From Eopsaltria australis (taxonomy: Eukaryota > Chordata > Aves > Passeriformes > Petroicidae), in contig JAVTVJ010000794.1 in NCBI GenBank assembly GCA_034509425.1, forward strand, positions 558,001-622,000: a DNA stretch of 64,000 nt, in the 5' to 3' direction. Below are positions 9,786 through 22,900 of the stretch, piece by piece. The stretch's first letter is position 1. Every line of letters begins with the position of its first letter. Under the pieces are notes generated by a model, which was not told the DNA's origin, did no database searches, and saw only the letters and a list, made by a program, of their open reading frames with translations. Made by a program: the position numbers and the translations under genes.

Positions 9786-12700
9786 ACTCCTCATATGATT
9801 TTGAGCTCCATCTGCTTCTGTCTGGAAGGTTAGCACCAAGCTCAGACATGTGGAGAAGTCAGACCACTAAGCAGGCAGAAGAAGTCAGCTGTGCTTGCTG
9901 GTGGGAACTGACCTGGGATGCTCTAAATGAACAAAACCTCCCTTGAAACGCCAGCAGATAAACAGTGACCAGAGAAAGAAGAATAAAGTCACAGCTGTGT
10001 CTTAGAGGTACCCACATGGAATGTAAGACAGAGTGAGGACGTACTCTGCTTTGCTCCCTGTTTTATAAGTCTAAATATATCCTCTGCTCAGTCAGTATGA
10101 CTTTTTGTCCCTGACTTTGATGGGATCAGGGTATCTCTTATGGTGTGTGTGACTTATTGGGGTATCAGTAACACCTGTGAAACAAATGTACTAACAAGCC
10201 AGTACACTTGAATGTCCTCTCTATGGACTGTTAAACAGTTACTGGGTTTATGGGTATTGTTTTCTCAAATGATAATCTTCTTACAATAAACTAAACCAAA
10301 TTAAATCTGTTTTCTAAGAGTGATTGTTGTTCCCACTTCAGAAGAAGTGGGGAATCTCTCACTGAGCTTATGACCCTAACCATGCTCTATCGTTCTCTTG
10401 TTACCCCCCAAGAACTTCCTCATGATATTCCAGGTGTAAAGCTGCATTCCATGCCTCTGGCAGGGTGTAAGCCTGTTTTGATGAGGCTGTGAGACTGCTT
10501 GATTCAGACATGCCTGTGGAGAAGGAGATGGGGTGGGTGTGGAGATCTGCTGAGTCAGGGGCATCAAGGTGCTGGTGTGTCTGTCCTGGGTACACACCCT
10601 GCCTGTGACTACAGGGAGATGGAGATGGGACATGACACTTTTGTGGTGTTACACTGGTAAACAGAAATTTCTGTGCAAATCCTAAGTTTTATACTTATTT
10701 TTTAAGGAATTCTGTCATTGTTTATTTTACAAGATAACATAAGGAAAAAAACATAAGTGTCTGTTCCAGGTCAGATCAAAGGTTCTGCTAGCCAGGTAAC
10801 CAGTGTCTGAATGGCACTCACCAGCAGTTTTCTGGCAACCTGCAGGACAAATGTGGAATGAATTTCCTCTGACCACTCCCCTGGTCTCCAGTCCTTTTCA
10901 GCAGTGTGGAGTCCCGAAGGCAATGCTGTGATTCTGCAGAGTTCCAGAAGGTGGTGGGCTGGGATCAGCACTTGGCTCCATGAACAAGCAGGAGCAGCTC
11001 TTAAGTAGAAACATTTATATTACTTTCTATTAAATTCTTTCAAATGGAGGAAGAAAAGTTCATTTGTGGGAAACCAGTAATCTCTGACCTTATGCAGTGC
11101 ATTAAAAATGCCTGCAAATTAATGAAGTCCCATTCCAGATATCAAATAACAGTATAGAGCATGACTAATCATCTATGAATGGTAAGCTTTGAGAGCCTTG
11201 CTGAAAACCTTTGTGATAGTAGATTTGCACTGTTAAAATACAGGAAAAGCTTAACGTGTTTCTACTTCCTTGTGTTTGGGATAATTAAAGGTATGTGTCC
11301 ACTAAAGTCTTTGATTAGCAATATTTTACATTTCACTGCCAAAGTATGCCGGAGCCCCAGATATGAGAAACAAACAGAAAAAAGGTGTCTGTAACATGCA
11401 AACTGTAAATTATGACACAAAGGATTTAGTCCTGCATTCCCTGCATACCTGGGACTCCTATTGATATCTTACTCAAGATTATGAGCTTTACTTCAGGTTT
11501 GCAAGGTGACAAGCGCATTAGTAGTAATGGAGCATGCAAGTCTGTGGCTTGGCATTGTTATACTTACACAGAAGTGGCAATTTAAACATGTGCCAATGAA
11601 ACTCAAACAAAAACGCAAACATTTAACTGGTATCTCACTATATGTAGTGCTCTCACTGTCAGAAGTTGAAGTTAAGCAGCTCAGTAGGCAAAGGCAGGCT
11701 CAGGAGAAAGCCCAGTACGCCAGGCTAAACAACCTGATATTTTAGAAGACTCACACTATGACCACAGTCCAAGGGGCATCAGATTTGCAGCCCATCAGGA
11801 CTCCAGATTGCAGCAGCATTTATTATTGCTATGATGTAACCATGACAGTTCTCTGACTTACAAGACCTCTTTATGGACATCCCCTTCACCTGCACAATTA
11901 CTTCTATAGTTATGGTGAATTTATGGTGGGACTGGGATGGCCAAGCAGGCGTTGTGCTCCCATGGTGACATGCAGGACTGAAACCCAGCCTGAAACTCTT
12001 AAGGTCCCAAGATTTTCCAGTCTACCTAGAGAAGGACATACAAAGGTCAGGAAAAGTACAAGGTCAAGTACAATATAGAGGTCACTTGGAAGGCCATGGC
12101 AGGGTCACACACCTGGCTAGCAATTCTCAGACTAGCAAAGGGCTTCCAGATGGCCATGATGGGTGAGTGCTTGGTCACTTGATCTCCTGGCTGTGGGAGC
12201 AAGGTGGTCTTACTAATTAAATACTAAATTGGGAGACTGCTCTGTTTTACTGCAGTCTGCTTGCACAGGCTCTGCTGTTCCAGTTTACTGGAAATAATAA
12301 TATTCATTGGCTATTAATAGAGAAAGGTTTGTATACAGAATTGATGTAATTTTAAATACTTGTGTGGATGTTTGAAGGAGGGCTGTTGTAAAGTTTGCTC
12401 ATTTCTCACTGTGATATCTAGAATGAGTGTGCAACAGAAATTCAGAAAACATATTTTGATGCTGACAAGTGGCTTTTATATGAAATAATTTTTGAACTAT
12501 AGGGGACCTTTCCTGAGATCACACAACCATCTAAGTGGGTCAAAGCATGGCCTTAAAATATGTGAATACTTTAACTGGCAAAAGAAACTGAAAGCTCTTT
12601 GGGACCACTTGAATACTTTTTGTGTCTATTCTGCATATGATGGACTTGCATGAACTCCCTTGACTTGTGCTCTGACATGAAGATAAGCCTGATTTTTTAA

Positions 12701-15700
12701 CTCAAGCTTAGCATTGTAGTCATGCAATCTCACATTTTTTAGCTTGGTGTGTCTGTCCAATATATGCAACACATATGCATGGGAAAAATAATGGCAAAGA
12801 GGAACATTTCCACTACAAATGTGACCAAAACCTCCATATGCATTGGTCAGAAGTAATTAATGGATTGCACACATAGATGTGATGCAGAAACAGGAGCATG
12901 AGAATGGACAAAAGGAGATGCTGCAGCTGAAGGGGATGCAGCACCCACGCAGGATGCTGTGCCACATGGCCTGGGGTGCAGCACAGTGCTGTGATGCATG
13001 CCAGGTTTTCTGTGGCACGATAGCTTAGACAAGCACAGACCTTCCTGGCAAAATTGCTCCACTTCAGATATTTTTCAGCAAGAGGGAAATGTTTTTCAGT
13101 CTGGTTAGGCAGGCTACGGGAACACGCACAGCTTCTTTGGAGACATAGCTTGTGGGAAAATGATGTTGCTTTGTCTCAGCTGGTTGAAAAGAAACCTTTC
13201 ATGGCAGAAGCTGTCAGCAGTGGCAAGGACATTGCATGTCCAGCCTGGCTGGGGTACACTGGTGGCCACAGGCAGACCAGCAGCTGTCTGGTGTCAGGGA
13301 GGGTCTGTGCCTGCAGTGGCTGCATTTCTGTACAGCACCCTGAGGCCAGCACGGCTCCCCAGCTGGCCAGGGCTCCCAGAATGCTCTCCACCAGCTCCCA
13401 GCAAATTTCCAGGCCTCTGGACCTACCGTGATCCTGAGTGTCAGCCTGGGGCTGTGCTGACATGTGGGTTTTGTACGAAGGGCTATGGAATCACCTGTGT
13501 TTGTATGCCTGCCCAAGCTCTTTACTTAGATGAAGTACAGCAAGCTCAGGACAGCAAGAGAGAATGTACAGGGAAGCAAGTATTGCCCATGCCATTATTA
13601 ACTCTGTTTTTCCTATCAGACTGTGTGCCTTTTGATTTGGGCTCTGGCTCACTCCCCTGACTGCTGGCTGTGCTTGCTGCTGGCTGGTGGGTGGGATACA
13701 GGGGCGAGAGGATGTCCCCATCCTGCCCAGGGTCTCTGCACTGTGCTCTGCCCTTGCTGCCAGGACCAGCTGCCAGGTGCAGCCAGGTCTCATCCAGCCA
13801 GCAGCAGGAAGGCAAGTGTAGTGGGAAGTGCTCAAGGGTGGTGATGGCTGGCTTTTCACTAATCTCAGCCCTGAAAATTAACAACCTACAGACCCCTTCC
13901 TTCATCCCTTCCAGGCACTTTGAGAAGCACCTTGAACAACCTTGAAAAAGCACGCAAGACTCTAAAAATGGTTTTGTGATTTGCTGTGTGACTGATTTAA
14001 AACAGGAGCATTTTGAAGTTCCTTGAGCATGTTTCTGTTCTTGAATTATTTTAAGTTATAGCACTTTTCCCTGTTATATAGCTTCTTTCTTTTCCAAAGT
14101 AACTTGATCATCACCTTGGCAGTCTCTAAGTCCTAAGGTATTCATTGTAACATTACCAGGGTGGATAGGAGTGCATAGAAGTAAGTATAACAAGCACTTT
14201 CATTTTTAGAAAAATTGAGTGTTATGGAATAGGCCAAGATATTTTTAAGTATGTGAAAAAGCATACTTGATTTGTTTGTGTTAACATTCAAGTTGGCTTA
14301 ATAATAAAGAAATCCGTTGCAAATAATTTTTTCTATTTCACAGCTGGTTTACTATGACTTGTGGGGCTGGTTGTAATCCACAACTGTCTTGGCAGCTGCA
14401 TGATTATGAAGTTGTTGTGTCTGCAAACCATGAAAATGTCATGAGACTCTATGGATGAGTGAGAAATTTTAGCTGGTCTTTATTGTTCTGTTCTTATAAA
14501 ACTATATCCGTTATTATTTCCTTTTTTGAGATTTTTTTCTGCTTTCTTTTCCACCCAGCAGAGGTAAATATACGTAAGTCTTTTCAGACAGTTCTGACTG
14601 TGCAGGGATTTAAGTTCATGCAAGCAAGGCTGGAGCTTTACAATCTCCAAGAAAGCATTTTAGCATATAAATTTTGTTAAGCATAATGCCCGTAGATGAT
14701 CATTCAAACAAGATGAACAATAACTAGTTTACAGTCACTTGCCTACTGAGATTTGCAAACCCACAAACACGCAGGCACAGACACACACAAACACGTTGTA
14801 TTTTCACACAAACACACTGTAGGGCCTTTACCAGCCTTAAACAGGAAGCCAAGACAGATTATAAAAGTTCACCAAAAAGACATTGCAGAGGGCTCAGACA
14901 CAGGAAAAAAAAAGGAAATCTGTATGAAATAAAGCCAGATAACAGACAACCTTTTACTGAACTTGCTTAATCCAGGAGGGGATTTGCTGGCGGATGGTGG
15001 GGAGGGGGGCAGGAGACTGTCCCTGCTTCTCCTAAGTGGCACATGCCTCGTGTCACGTGCACGGAGAGCAGCTGTGCAGCCTCCCCAGTCCACTCCATGG
15101 CTGTAGTGATCTCTGCATAATTCATGGCAAATTTATAACTCAACCCAGGTGGGTTTTGTGAAATCACTTCATCAAAACTCTACAACAAGGCTACATGATG
15201 ACAGAGGCACTGAGGACCTTTATCTTCAAGGATACTACAGGATCCTCAATATTTATGGGACAAGTAGGAATCTGCTATGGCATCTTCTCCAGCAACTATG
15301 AGCAGCAGGTGCTTTCAGGTGTAGGAACTCTATCAGTGGTGCTCAGGGACCTACATTCCTCTGAGGTTCTGTCTCTGGCTCCTTTTGTGTAAATGTTACT
15401 GAAGCCAGTAGCTAGTGCAGATGTTTTGAGTTTGGTGGATATTTGCCATAGTGAAGAAAGAAAAATGGTGATTTCTTCCAGTAGAAACAAATGCATTTTC
15501 TCTCTCAGATCTTTGCAACTGAGCACTGTGAAATGAAATAAACTGAATGAAATAATGAAAAACTTTCCTGGAATAAATATCTATGTAGCAGAGTGAATGG
15601 GATGGAGATACTCCTATGAGCATTGTCTAAGGACCTCATTGTCAATGTACAGCTGAGCCAGAGTATGTTCAGCAGCCACTTAAAATTGGGGGAGAGGTTT

Positions 15701-16876
15701 CTATAGGGGGAGTCTTCTGCTGAATCAATGGATTTCTGGCAGTGATGAATTTAGACCAGTAATTATTAAAGCAAATTAAATATAGCAGGCAGGGGTACAA
15801 AATACCTGCCAGTGGTATTTTTCATGATGCCAGAAAAACTATGAAGTGTCTTAGGTTTGCTTTTCTTCTGGTAGAAGAGTGCTCAAGAGAGGAGAGACAA
15901 AAAAGTTCTTACGTAGACTGTAAAGAGGCTAGAAAGCTTAGCATGCTTAAAATTGCTTAGCAAGCACTGGCAAACTCTAGCTTAGAGTAAGGCCATTTCT
16001 GTTGCAATCTGCTGTAACATTTTACTTTGAGCAGAGAAGACAGTACTTCAAAGAGTTGTCATCAGAGTTGGAGCAAATACCGCTCCAGGAGTGACTGGAG
16101 CCACACATTGTGTAGTAGAAAGTGTAGTGCACAATGCCAACCAAGAAAAGGCAGAGTGACAAGAGGAGTACTGGGGTAGATATAGCTGTTGTCCCACAGG
16201 GCACAGCACTCCTCAAGCGTTGGTTCTTCTTTTTGTACAAAAGATGCAATTAATTTGGTGTTCCTGTCTGCACTTCTCTCTTTTGGGTGCTAAGCATCCC
16301 CTAAACACACCAGCACAACAGCCAGTCCACAGATCTGTGGGTACCAATATCAGTAAACAGCTTCCCCATACACATTTACACACATATATGTGCTGGCCAG
16401 CCTAATATGTATGTACCATTTACATCTGTTGTGATACATAATGTGCTTACTTTAAAAGCTACTGGTGGTGCAGTTGACTGAAAACTATTGTGAAGTCTCC
16501 TGTTTCTTTTTAGTTAATGCTATTTGTAAAGTGCCTTCAGAATTAGAACCCAGTATTTTATTGAGACCAATTACAACCACAGATTTTCTTTAGATCCACA
16601 ATTTTACTCATCCCATTAAATACTGGTTGCCTGGACATTTTAATCAGGATTATGCTCTATAAGGAGATTAGTTAGATAACACTTCTTGTTAATTAGAGTG
16701 GGTGCCTACTAGATTTTTTCTGAAGGGCATGTAGGTGCATGAAGCAGAATACTTTGAGGTACAAGTGATTGTGTGAGACCAAGATCAGAGGTAGGAGGCT
16801 GCGGACAGTACAAACATGAGTGGTAGCACAGACGTGCCTTTAAAACAGTCAATTAAAAAGACATTATTAGGAAAAC

Positions 16877-16921
16877 TGCACAATAGACACATTTTGTAGA
16901 GGTAATTGTGTCTATTGTGCA
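16877..16921. repeat. Perfect 15-bp inverted repeat with 15-base loop
   Basis: TGCACAATAGACACA (16877-16891) is followed after 15 bases by its exact reverse complement TGTGTCTATTGTGCA (16907-16921). The transcript of either strand would fold into a hairpin. The stem does not extend further, so it is shorter than a normal microRNA precursor. Confidence 0.9.
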
Positions 16922-18432
16922 TATTGTATTTGAATGGGAGATGTGTGCAGACTGCAGTTAAAACCAAACCAAACCTAACCAAACCAGAAGATTGCAATGA
17001 GAAAGCTCATTTTGTAAAAAATATTAGAAAAGAGCTAATTTATTTCTTGCTCTGAATAGTTCTGAGGTGGAGATGTTTGTATTACGGTGAACACCTTTAT
17101 TGTTTGAGAGAGTTTCAGCTGTATGCACTTGAAACCCACTTACATCTTCTGTCTACGTAAGTCCAGAATTCCTTTCACTTCCTAAAAAAACAGAACACAA
17201 AGAAATCCTGATTCTTTACTTAGAATGAAGGACAACAATTCAAAACTGTGGGAGGAAACACAGCATAGTAAAATGTAGGCTGAATATCTGGATAGATGTC
17301 ATGATAATAAGATAAATTAGACTGTAAAAGAGTCTGCTGAAAGCCTGAGAGTCATTTAAACTAGAAAGAACAAAGCTGCCTGATATATATTGTAGAGAAC
17401 AACCCTCTGCTCATGGGGAGAGACAAGATGATATCATGGGTCTTTTCCATAATTTATTTTCTAATGCCTATAATCTGTGATAAAGCATACTTTTCTGAAG
17501 AGAGGCCAATAGTTTTAAGCCTAGCACTGACATTTGGATCTAGTTTAAAGAAGTATATGTCGAAAGGAACCGTTTCAAACTCGAAGACATAATGCAAAAT
17601 GAACTGAGATGTTACTGTGTTGAATCAAGACTACTTACGAAAGCAAGAGCTGCCTAGGAGGGCACATCTGTGTAGAAGTTTGTCTTCCAGTGCTCCATCT
17701 GCAGTTGATTCCTATGTATTACAATAAGAAAAATCATACTAGTTAGAAATAATAGGGTAATGGCTTTGTGATACCAATAACTGAATCCAAAGCCTCTGAA
17801 CAAACCTACATGTAGATTTTACAAACCATGGTGTGGTTTTGGAATATGTGGGGAAAAAATTTTACAGCGCTTGGGTTTTGTCCCCTTCCACGTTACAAGA
17901 CAGCACATCCACTATTTTCCTAGCATCACAAGAATTAACACCAAGAGCCTACAGTGAAAGATTTGGCCTCTCACTACTGCATGATGGTTGTGATTGTACT
18001 GCTAGCTGCTGGCCTTGAATATGCAATATACATGGAAGTGTCTAAGAGCCTTATAGCTTTTGTGCTCATAATATTGCAGCAATATTTTCCTCTCAGCATT
18101 ACAAACATGGCAGTAACATTTCCATACACTCTTTACATTGATCCTTTTTTTAAAAATAAAACTCAGCAAGTACAAGGAGAATATAATTAAAGAAAAGAAT
18201 ATTTGTCTGACCTAAAACTAATTGATTCTGTAAAATTTGTTTGAAGAATGACAAAGAAGAAATGATGATTAAACATAACCTCAGCCAGCAAAAGAAATTA
18301 AAAAGTCCATGTCATTTACAGTAGAACAAGATAAAGTGATAAGGTGGAGTCTTACAAAGCATTCAGCCCGTGTTCAGCTTGCTGAGTAAGTCCCAAGTCC
18401 ACCCAAGTCCTTGCCAATGCTTCTTTTATTGC

Positions 18433-18580
18433 AGAAGGCTGCCAAGGGAAGTGGAGGACTCATCCCTGAAAGTGTTCAAAAGCTGTGTGGATGTGACACC
18501 TGGGGACATGGTGGTGCTGGATTAACAGCTGGGCTCGGTAATCTTAGAGGACATTTTAAACATTAATCATTCTGTGATTC
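18433..18580 (+). mobile_element. CR1 LINE 3' end fragment
   Basis: The fragment shows the typical end of an avian CR1 element on the plus strand: GGCTGCCAAGGGAAGTGGAG, then GTGTTCAAAAGCTGTGTGGATG, GGGGACATGGTGGTGCTGG and GATCTTAGAGG-like segments, closing with the octamer-type terminus ATTCTGTGATTC. The fragment is about 150 bases long, heavily 5'-truncated, and has no coding sequence. Confidence 0.93.
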
Positions 18581-18768
18581 AGCTTGTTGGCTTCAGCTCT
18601 TCGGAATCATCTACCTGACATGAAATAGAAATTTGGGAAACTTAAATGCCATTCTGGCCAACTGAATTTCAATATCTCTCTTCTCCCACTGCTACCATTA
18701 TGACCTGTACATCTATTTAAAAGGCAATGATAGAATATGTTTTTAAAAATCTCATTCATGGTCCTCTG

Positions 18769-18807
18769 TTTGTTGTTGTTGTTTCTGGTATTTTGTTTTG
18801 TTTTGTT
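18769..18807. repeat. (TTG)n and (TTTTG)n low-complexity tract
   Basis: Five TTG units are followed, after a few bases, by about four TTTTG units on the plus strand. Confidence 0.8.
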
Positions 18808-19679
18808 ATTTTTAAACTCTGAAATATGAGCTCTGGACCATTGAGGAGGCAGTATGAATGACCAGCAGTGTTGCCAGGCATGGCATCCCCGGTGGTCGTG
18901 GCACACACCATCAGTCCTGGATAAATCCTCTGCTGTATGATGCAATGGCATAAGTCACAAGTTACTTTCTGAATCAGGCCAGCCATTCTCATCTTCATCT
19001 GGGTAGTTCATTTGGAGTCATAACACTTTTTTTTCAGTTTTGTGAACTACAAATGGAAAGTAGCTGACCAGCATTCCTCTGTCTCCAGAGAATTTAATAA
19101 AATCTTACCTAATAAGAACTATACAAATAAATTGCTAAAAAAAACTTAAGCAGAAAAGAGTGAGCTTCATCATCTTCCAGTTATCTAAAGTCTGATTTTG
19201 TAGATCTTCACCATATTTTAGTTTGAGCATGTGAAATACCTTAAATGTTATGAACTATAATTAAAAAATTACATGCTGATTTGTTGCTAGTTTCCCAATA
19301 AAAGCGTAGCTCCAGAGTCAAATGCATTCCTATATTAAAGGAATTTACAGGTGTTGTTGATCTGTCACAGCATAGCCAGACACAAAATGTGTGCATTTCA
19401 GTTGATCATTACTGCAGAAACATTTAGCAGTGACCGTGCTTTGGAGTGGAGAATCCCTAAATTTGCCCAGGAGCTGCAGCTGATAGAGAATACAGATAAG
19501 TAAATAATGCCAGACCTGGGAGACATTTGACAAACAAAACAGCGGATGTGAAGCTTGGACTGAGTTACATCAGTTCACCTCTGAAATGTTGATGATAACC
19601 TGCTGAGGCTCACATGGCAGCTTTTGAGAGGTGCTTGAGTTTCAGTATGTGCTGGTGGCCTCAGGTCTTTTAAGCTTTT

Positions 19680-19930
19680 CTCTGAGGAGGGTGCGAAATA
19701 TTTCAGCTTAATTTAATCTTGATAGGGAGGGCCTATACTTTTCCCGTGTTTGCTAATGTGGTTTGCAGCACATTTTTGGAATCTGGCTCACACAGAGTCA
19801 AGGGCAATTTCAAGATGTCACGATACATCAGTGAAAGTAATTAGAGAAAGAATGTGAGCTGGCACTTGTATTAATACTGCCTAGTAATTAATAGCATAGG
19901 TCAATCTTGCTGGCTCCTGTAAACATCTTC
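19680..19930. promoter_or_regulatory. Possible conserved non-coding element (AT-rich, homeodomain cores)
   Basis: The stretch holds several TAATT/ATTA cores (for example AGCTTAATTTAATC, AAGTAATTAGAG, CTAGTAATTAATAG) mixed with balanced unique sequence and no repeats. Such composition is common in vertebrate developmental enhancers. It is only a compositional hint, and conservation cannot be judged here. Confidence 0.2.
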
Positions 19931-22900
19931 AGGCTTGAGCCAGAGTTTCTGCTTTCCTTTCTTTCTTTCTGCTTGACCTCGAGTAACTATGGCATCCCAC
20001 CCTTCTGAGCGGTTGTGGAGGAGACTATTTTAGGTGGTATTAGACAGCCCCAGATGGTACTCTAATGCTCAACACCTGCTATAACTCCTTCACTTCTTGT
20101 TGTCTCTGCCACAGCTTTTATACGTGCCTTTTTGCAGTTTTCTCAGTGGAACATGGAGAGGGAAGCGAAGGAATTGGGGAGGGAGAGAAAGGAGCAGAGA
20201 GGAAGACTGTGCAGTACAAGGTGATGCAAAGGGGTGGTATTTGCTTGGCTCTTCACTCACACACCAGTTTCAGCACCATGATCCATGGGCAGTACTAACT
20301 CTGTCCCCTGAGTCATCTCTCTTGTGTGCTGATCTAGGAGAGTCTGAACACTCACATCCCAACAAAATACATTATCTGGCTGCTGTGGCTCTTCCCAAAC
20401 TGAGACTTTTCATGGAGGTTTTCCTTTCTCCCTCCATGACTGCAGATATTGAAGATGTTGTGAACCACCATTCCTGAAAGACTGCCAAAACTGTATTATG
20501 AAACAACCCCTAATTTACATTAATAAAAAGACCTTATCTCTACAGCCCTTTCTTAAAACATATGAAACCTACTTGAAGGCTCTTCTTGGCTGAGTGAATA
20601 TTTTCCAATAGCTGCTGAAGACATGCCTGATATTACTGTGTCGAAGGAGACTGGAGTCATAGATCAGCTTCTTTCTGAGGCAGTCACAGAAAGGAAGATC
20701 AGCTTAGTGGACTGGACTTGTAATTAAAATGTTCTATTGAATCATGCTCTTACAATGCCAGCTCCTGTAGGGCAAATATAGATCCATGTCTGGAACTAAT
20801 AAATGGCAAAATGTCAGTCTGGTCCTCCTGATAGACCTGGTTAATCACCAGATTGATTTTGTTTCAAGGGGATATACATTTATCATTCCTTCTGATCAAA
20901 CAGGCAGCAGAGCAGGGCAGATCCTCAGAAGCTGAAAGCCAGCATAGCATCACTGACACAATTTTACTCAAAAAGAAAAGTTGGGCTAACCCTAGGCCCC
21001 CTGTGTTTGGCACACAGGAGTTTGCCAGTGAAATATTTATCCTTGATCTCTGGACCTAAAGCAGTCTGAAAAAGAGCATGCTCTCTGCAGGCAGTTCTGA
21101 TTGCTTCCTGTGCCTAGGAGCAATCCTGCAATCAAATCCATATTACTAGATAGAATGAGAAAAAAAAACATAGTGGGCGAGGGGTCAGGAGAGTGTGACG
21201 TGCTTGGAGGGCATCTGCTAAATTTTTAGTACACATTGTCTGATTCCTTGCTAGCTGATCCAAGTATCTGTTTGCTGGAGATTGCTCAAACAAATTTTAA
21301 TCAATAAATTAAGAAATGTGTTTAGAAGAAATTTGGCCTGAAAACCCCAGTTTCATCAGAAAGCAGTCATTGTCTGGTTTTCAGATTCGCAGTGTATGAG
21401 ATGGTGTGTGAAATTGTAGCATTTCTTATATAGCCAGGATAAAACTTTAGTATCAAGAAACATTAAAATAACAAGTTTCAAGGTCTGCTCAGGGTAAGCC
21501 TCTTTAGTCCATGGGTTTTGTTATTTTTGATCATTTTACAAATCCATTCTGGGAAAAAAATATTTTCCCTTCATATATTATAACTCTAGATAAAATATTC
21601 TACACAGACCAGGCTGTTAAACAATATCCAGTATATCTGTGTATGGAACAGAAAAGTCATGAAAAGATTGTCAGTTTGTATTCTTTCAAATTTCCTATCA
21701 TATTTACCTCAAAAATGACTGTAACATGATGTTTTAAGTAATAGATATTTGCTTTAATAGAGGTTACTCGTTGGTGAGTGCTGATGGTGCTTAACACTGT
21801 GCAAACAAACAAACATAGAGCTCAGCTAATTCACTGTATCTCATAGAAAATAACTGGCTTCTATAATTTATTATGACACAAGAAAGCATCCAGATACTGC
21901 TTCAATAGAAGATGTTTACTTTCCTGTAAAAGATAGCTGGGCAAGTTTGGTAGTTTTGGTTGTCTTTCCTGACCAGGGTAAATTCCCAAGGCAGGAGTTT
22001 CCCTCCTGAAAACAGGCATTGGTTTTGGACTGAGATCCTAGAAGGAAGAGATTGTGTTACATAGCTTGTAATCCTCTGTCTTTCAGAGTAAGCGTGTGCT
22101 TGTAAATAAAGCATGCTGTACTCGGAATTCCAGAGATGGCATCTGTCTGACCAAACTAAGCCGTGGATATTTCTTTGCACTGAAGATACCAGGTTCTGAG
22201 CTCGTCACTGTGGAGTCCCTTAGAGCCGAGAGAAAAACAGATGCTGCTAGCACACAACTAATCTCATCCCAAAGCAAATGTGAAAAGCATGTCAGATGAA
22301 TGGCATTCTTAATATGTAGGACACATGAGAAATACATGAAATAGAATTACACTTGGAGAAACAGGAAAGAGTTCATGTGCTTCTTTTGCAGAACTTCAAA
22401 GTGAAATGAAATCAGGGCATTCTGAATTGTGAACAGAGCACTAAAAAAGTTCTCGTGGTCCTCCAGGGCCTCTGGGTCACAGAACTGCTGTCTCCACACA
22501 CTCTTCCACTATGATATAGTTCCTATGAACTTCTATGGAAATTCCCATTGTTAAGAACTGATATTGGTGTGATGTCAGATTTTTTATTGATTTCAAAGCT
22601 GCTGTCAAAGTACAGCAACATTACCCAGGGCCACTGAAACAAAAATATCCTCCATTTATGCAGCCTTTGTCTTAGACATGTTTCACTCATGTGCTGTTCC
22701 AGTTTCTGTGGCAAAAAAATAATCCACAATGGTGGAAAATATGGGTTTGCCTTTCAATCAGGTTAAATGAGTTGAGCAAGATTAAGATTAATGGAGAGAA
22801 TAACACACTTGAAGGCATGTTCTCTGTAATCACTGAAGTCACGTGTGAAATGCAAGCAGTTCCTGGAAAGTCTTTGTGAATTTCTAAACAGGTTGATAAA

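Larger units (their letters stand above)
9697..18432. other. Intergenic, no gene supported
   Basis: No recognisable exon is seen. The part from about 12.85 to 13.95 kb is GC-richer and carries long overlapping frames on both strands (up to 166 codons), but none has a domain, signal peptide or splice context that I trust. A short direct repeat lies near 9746-9785, and a perfect hairpin at 16877-16921 is listed separately. The rest is ordinary AT-rich unique sequence. Confidence 0.6.

Noticed and set aside
13160..13953. Cluster of frames up to 166 codons on both strands
   Set aside because: Frames contradict each other, none shows a signal peptide, domain or splice sites; attributed to local GC content.
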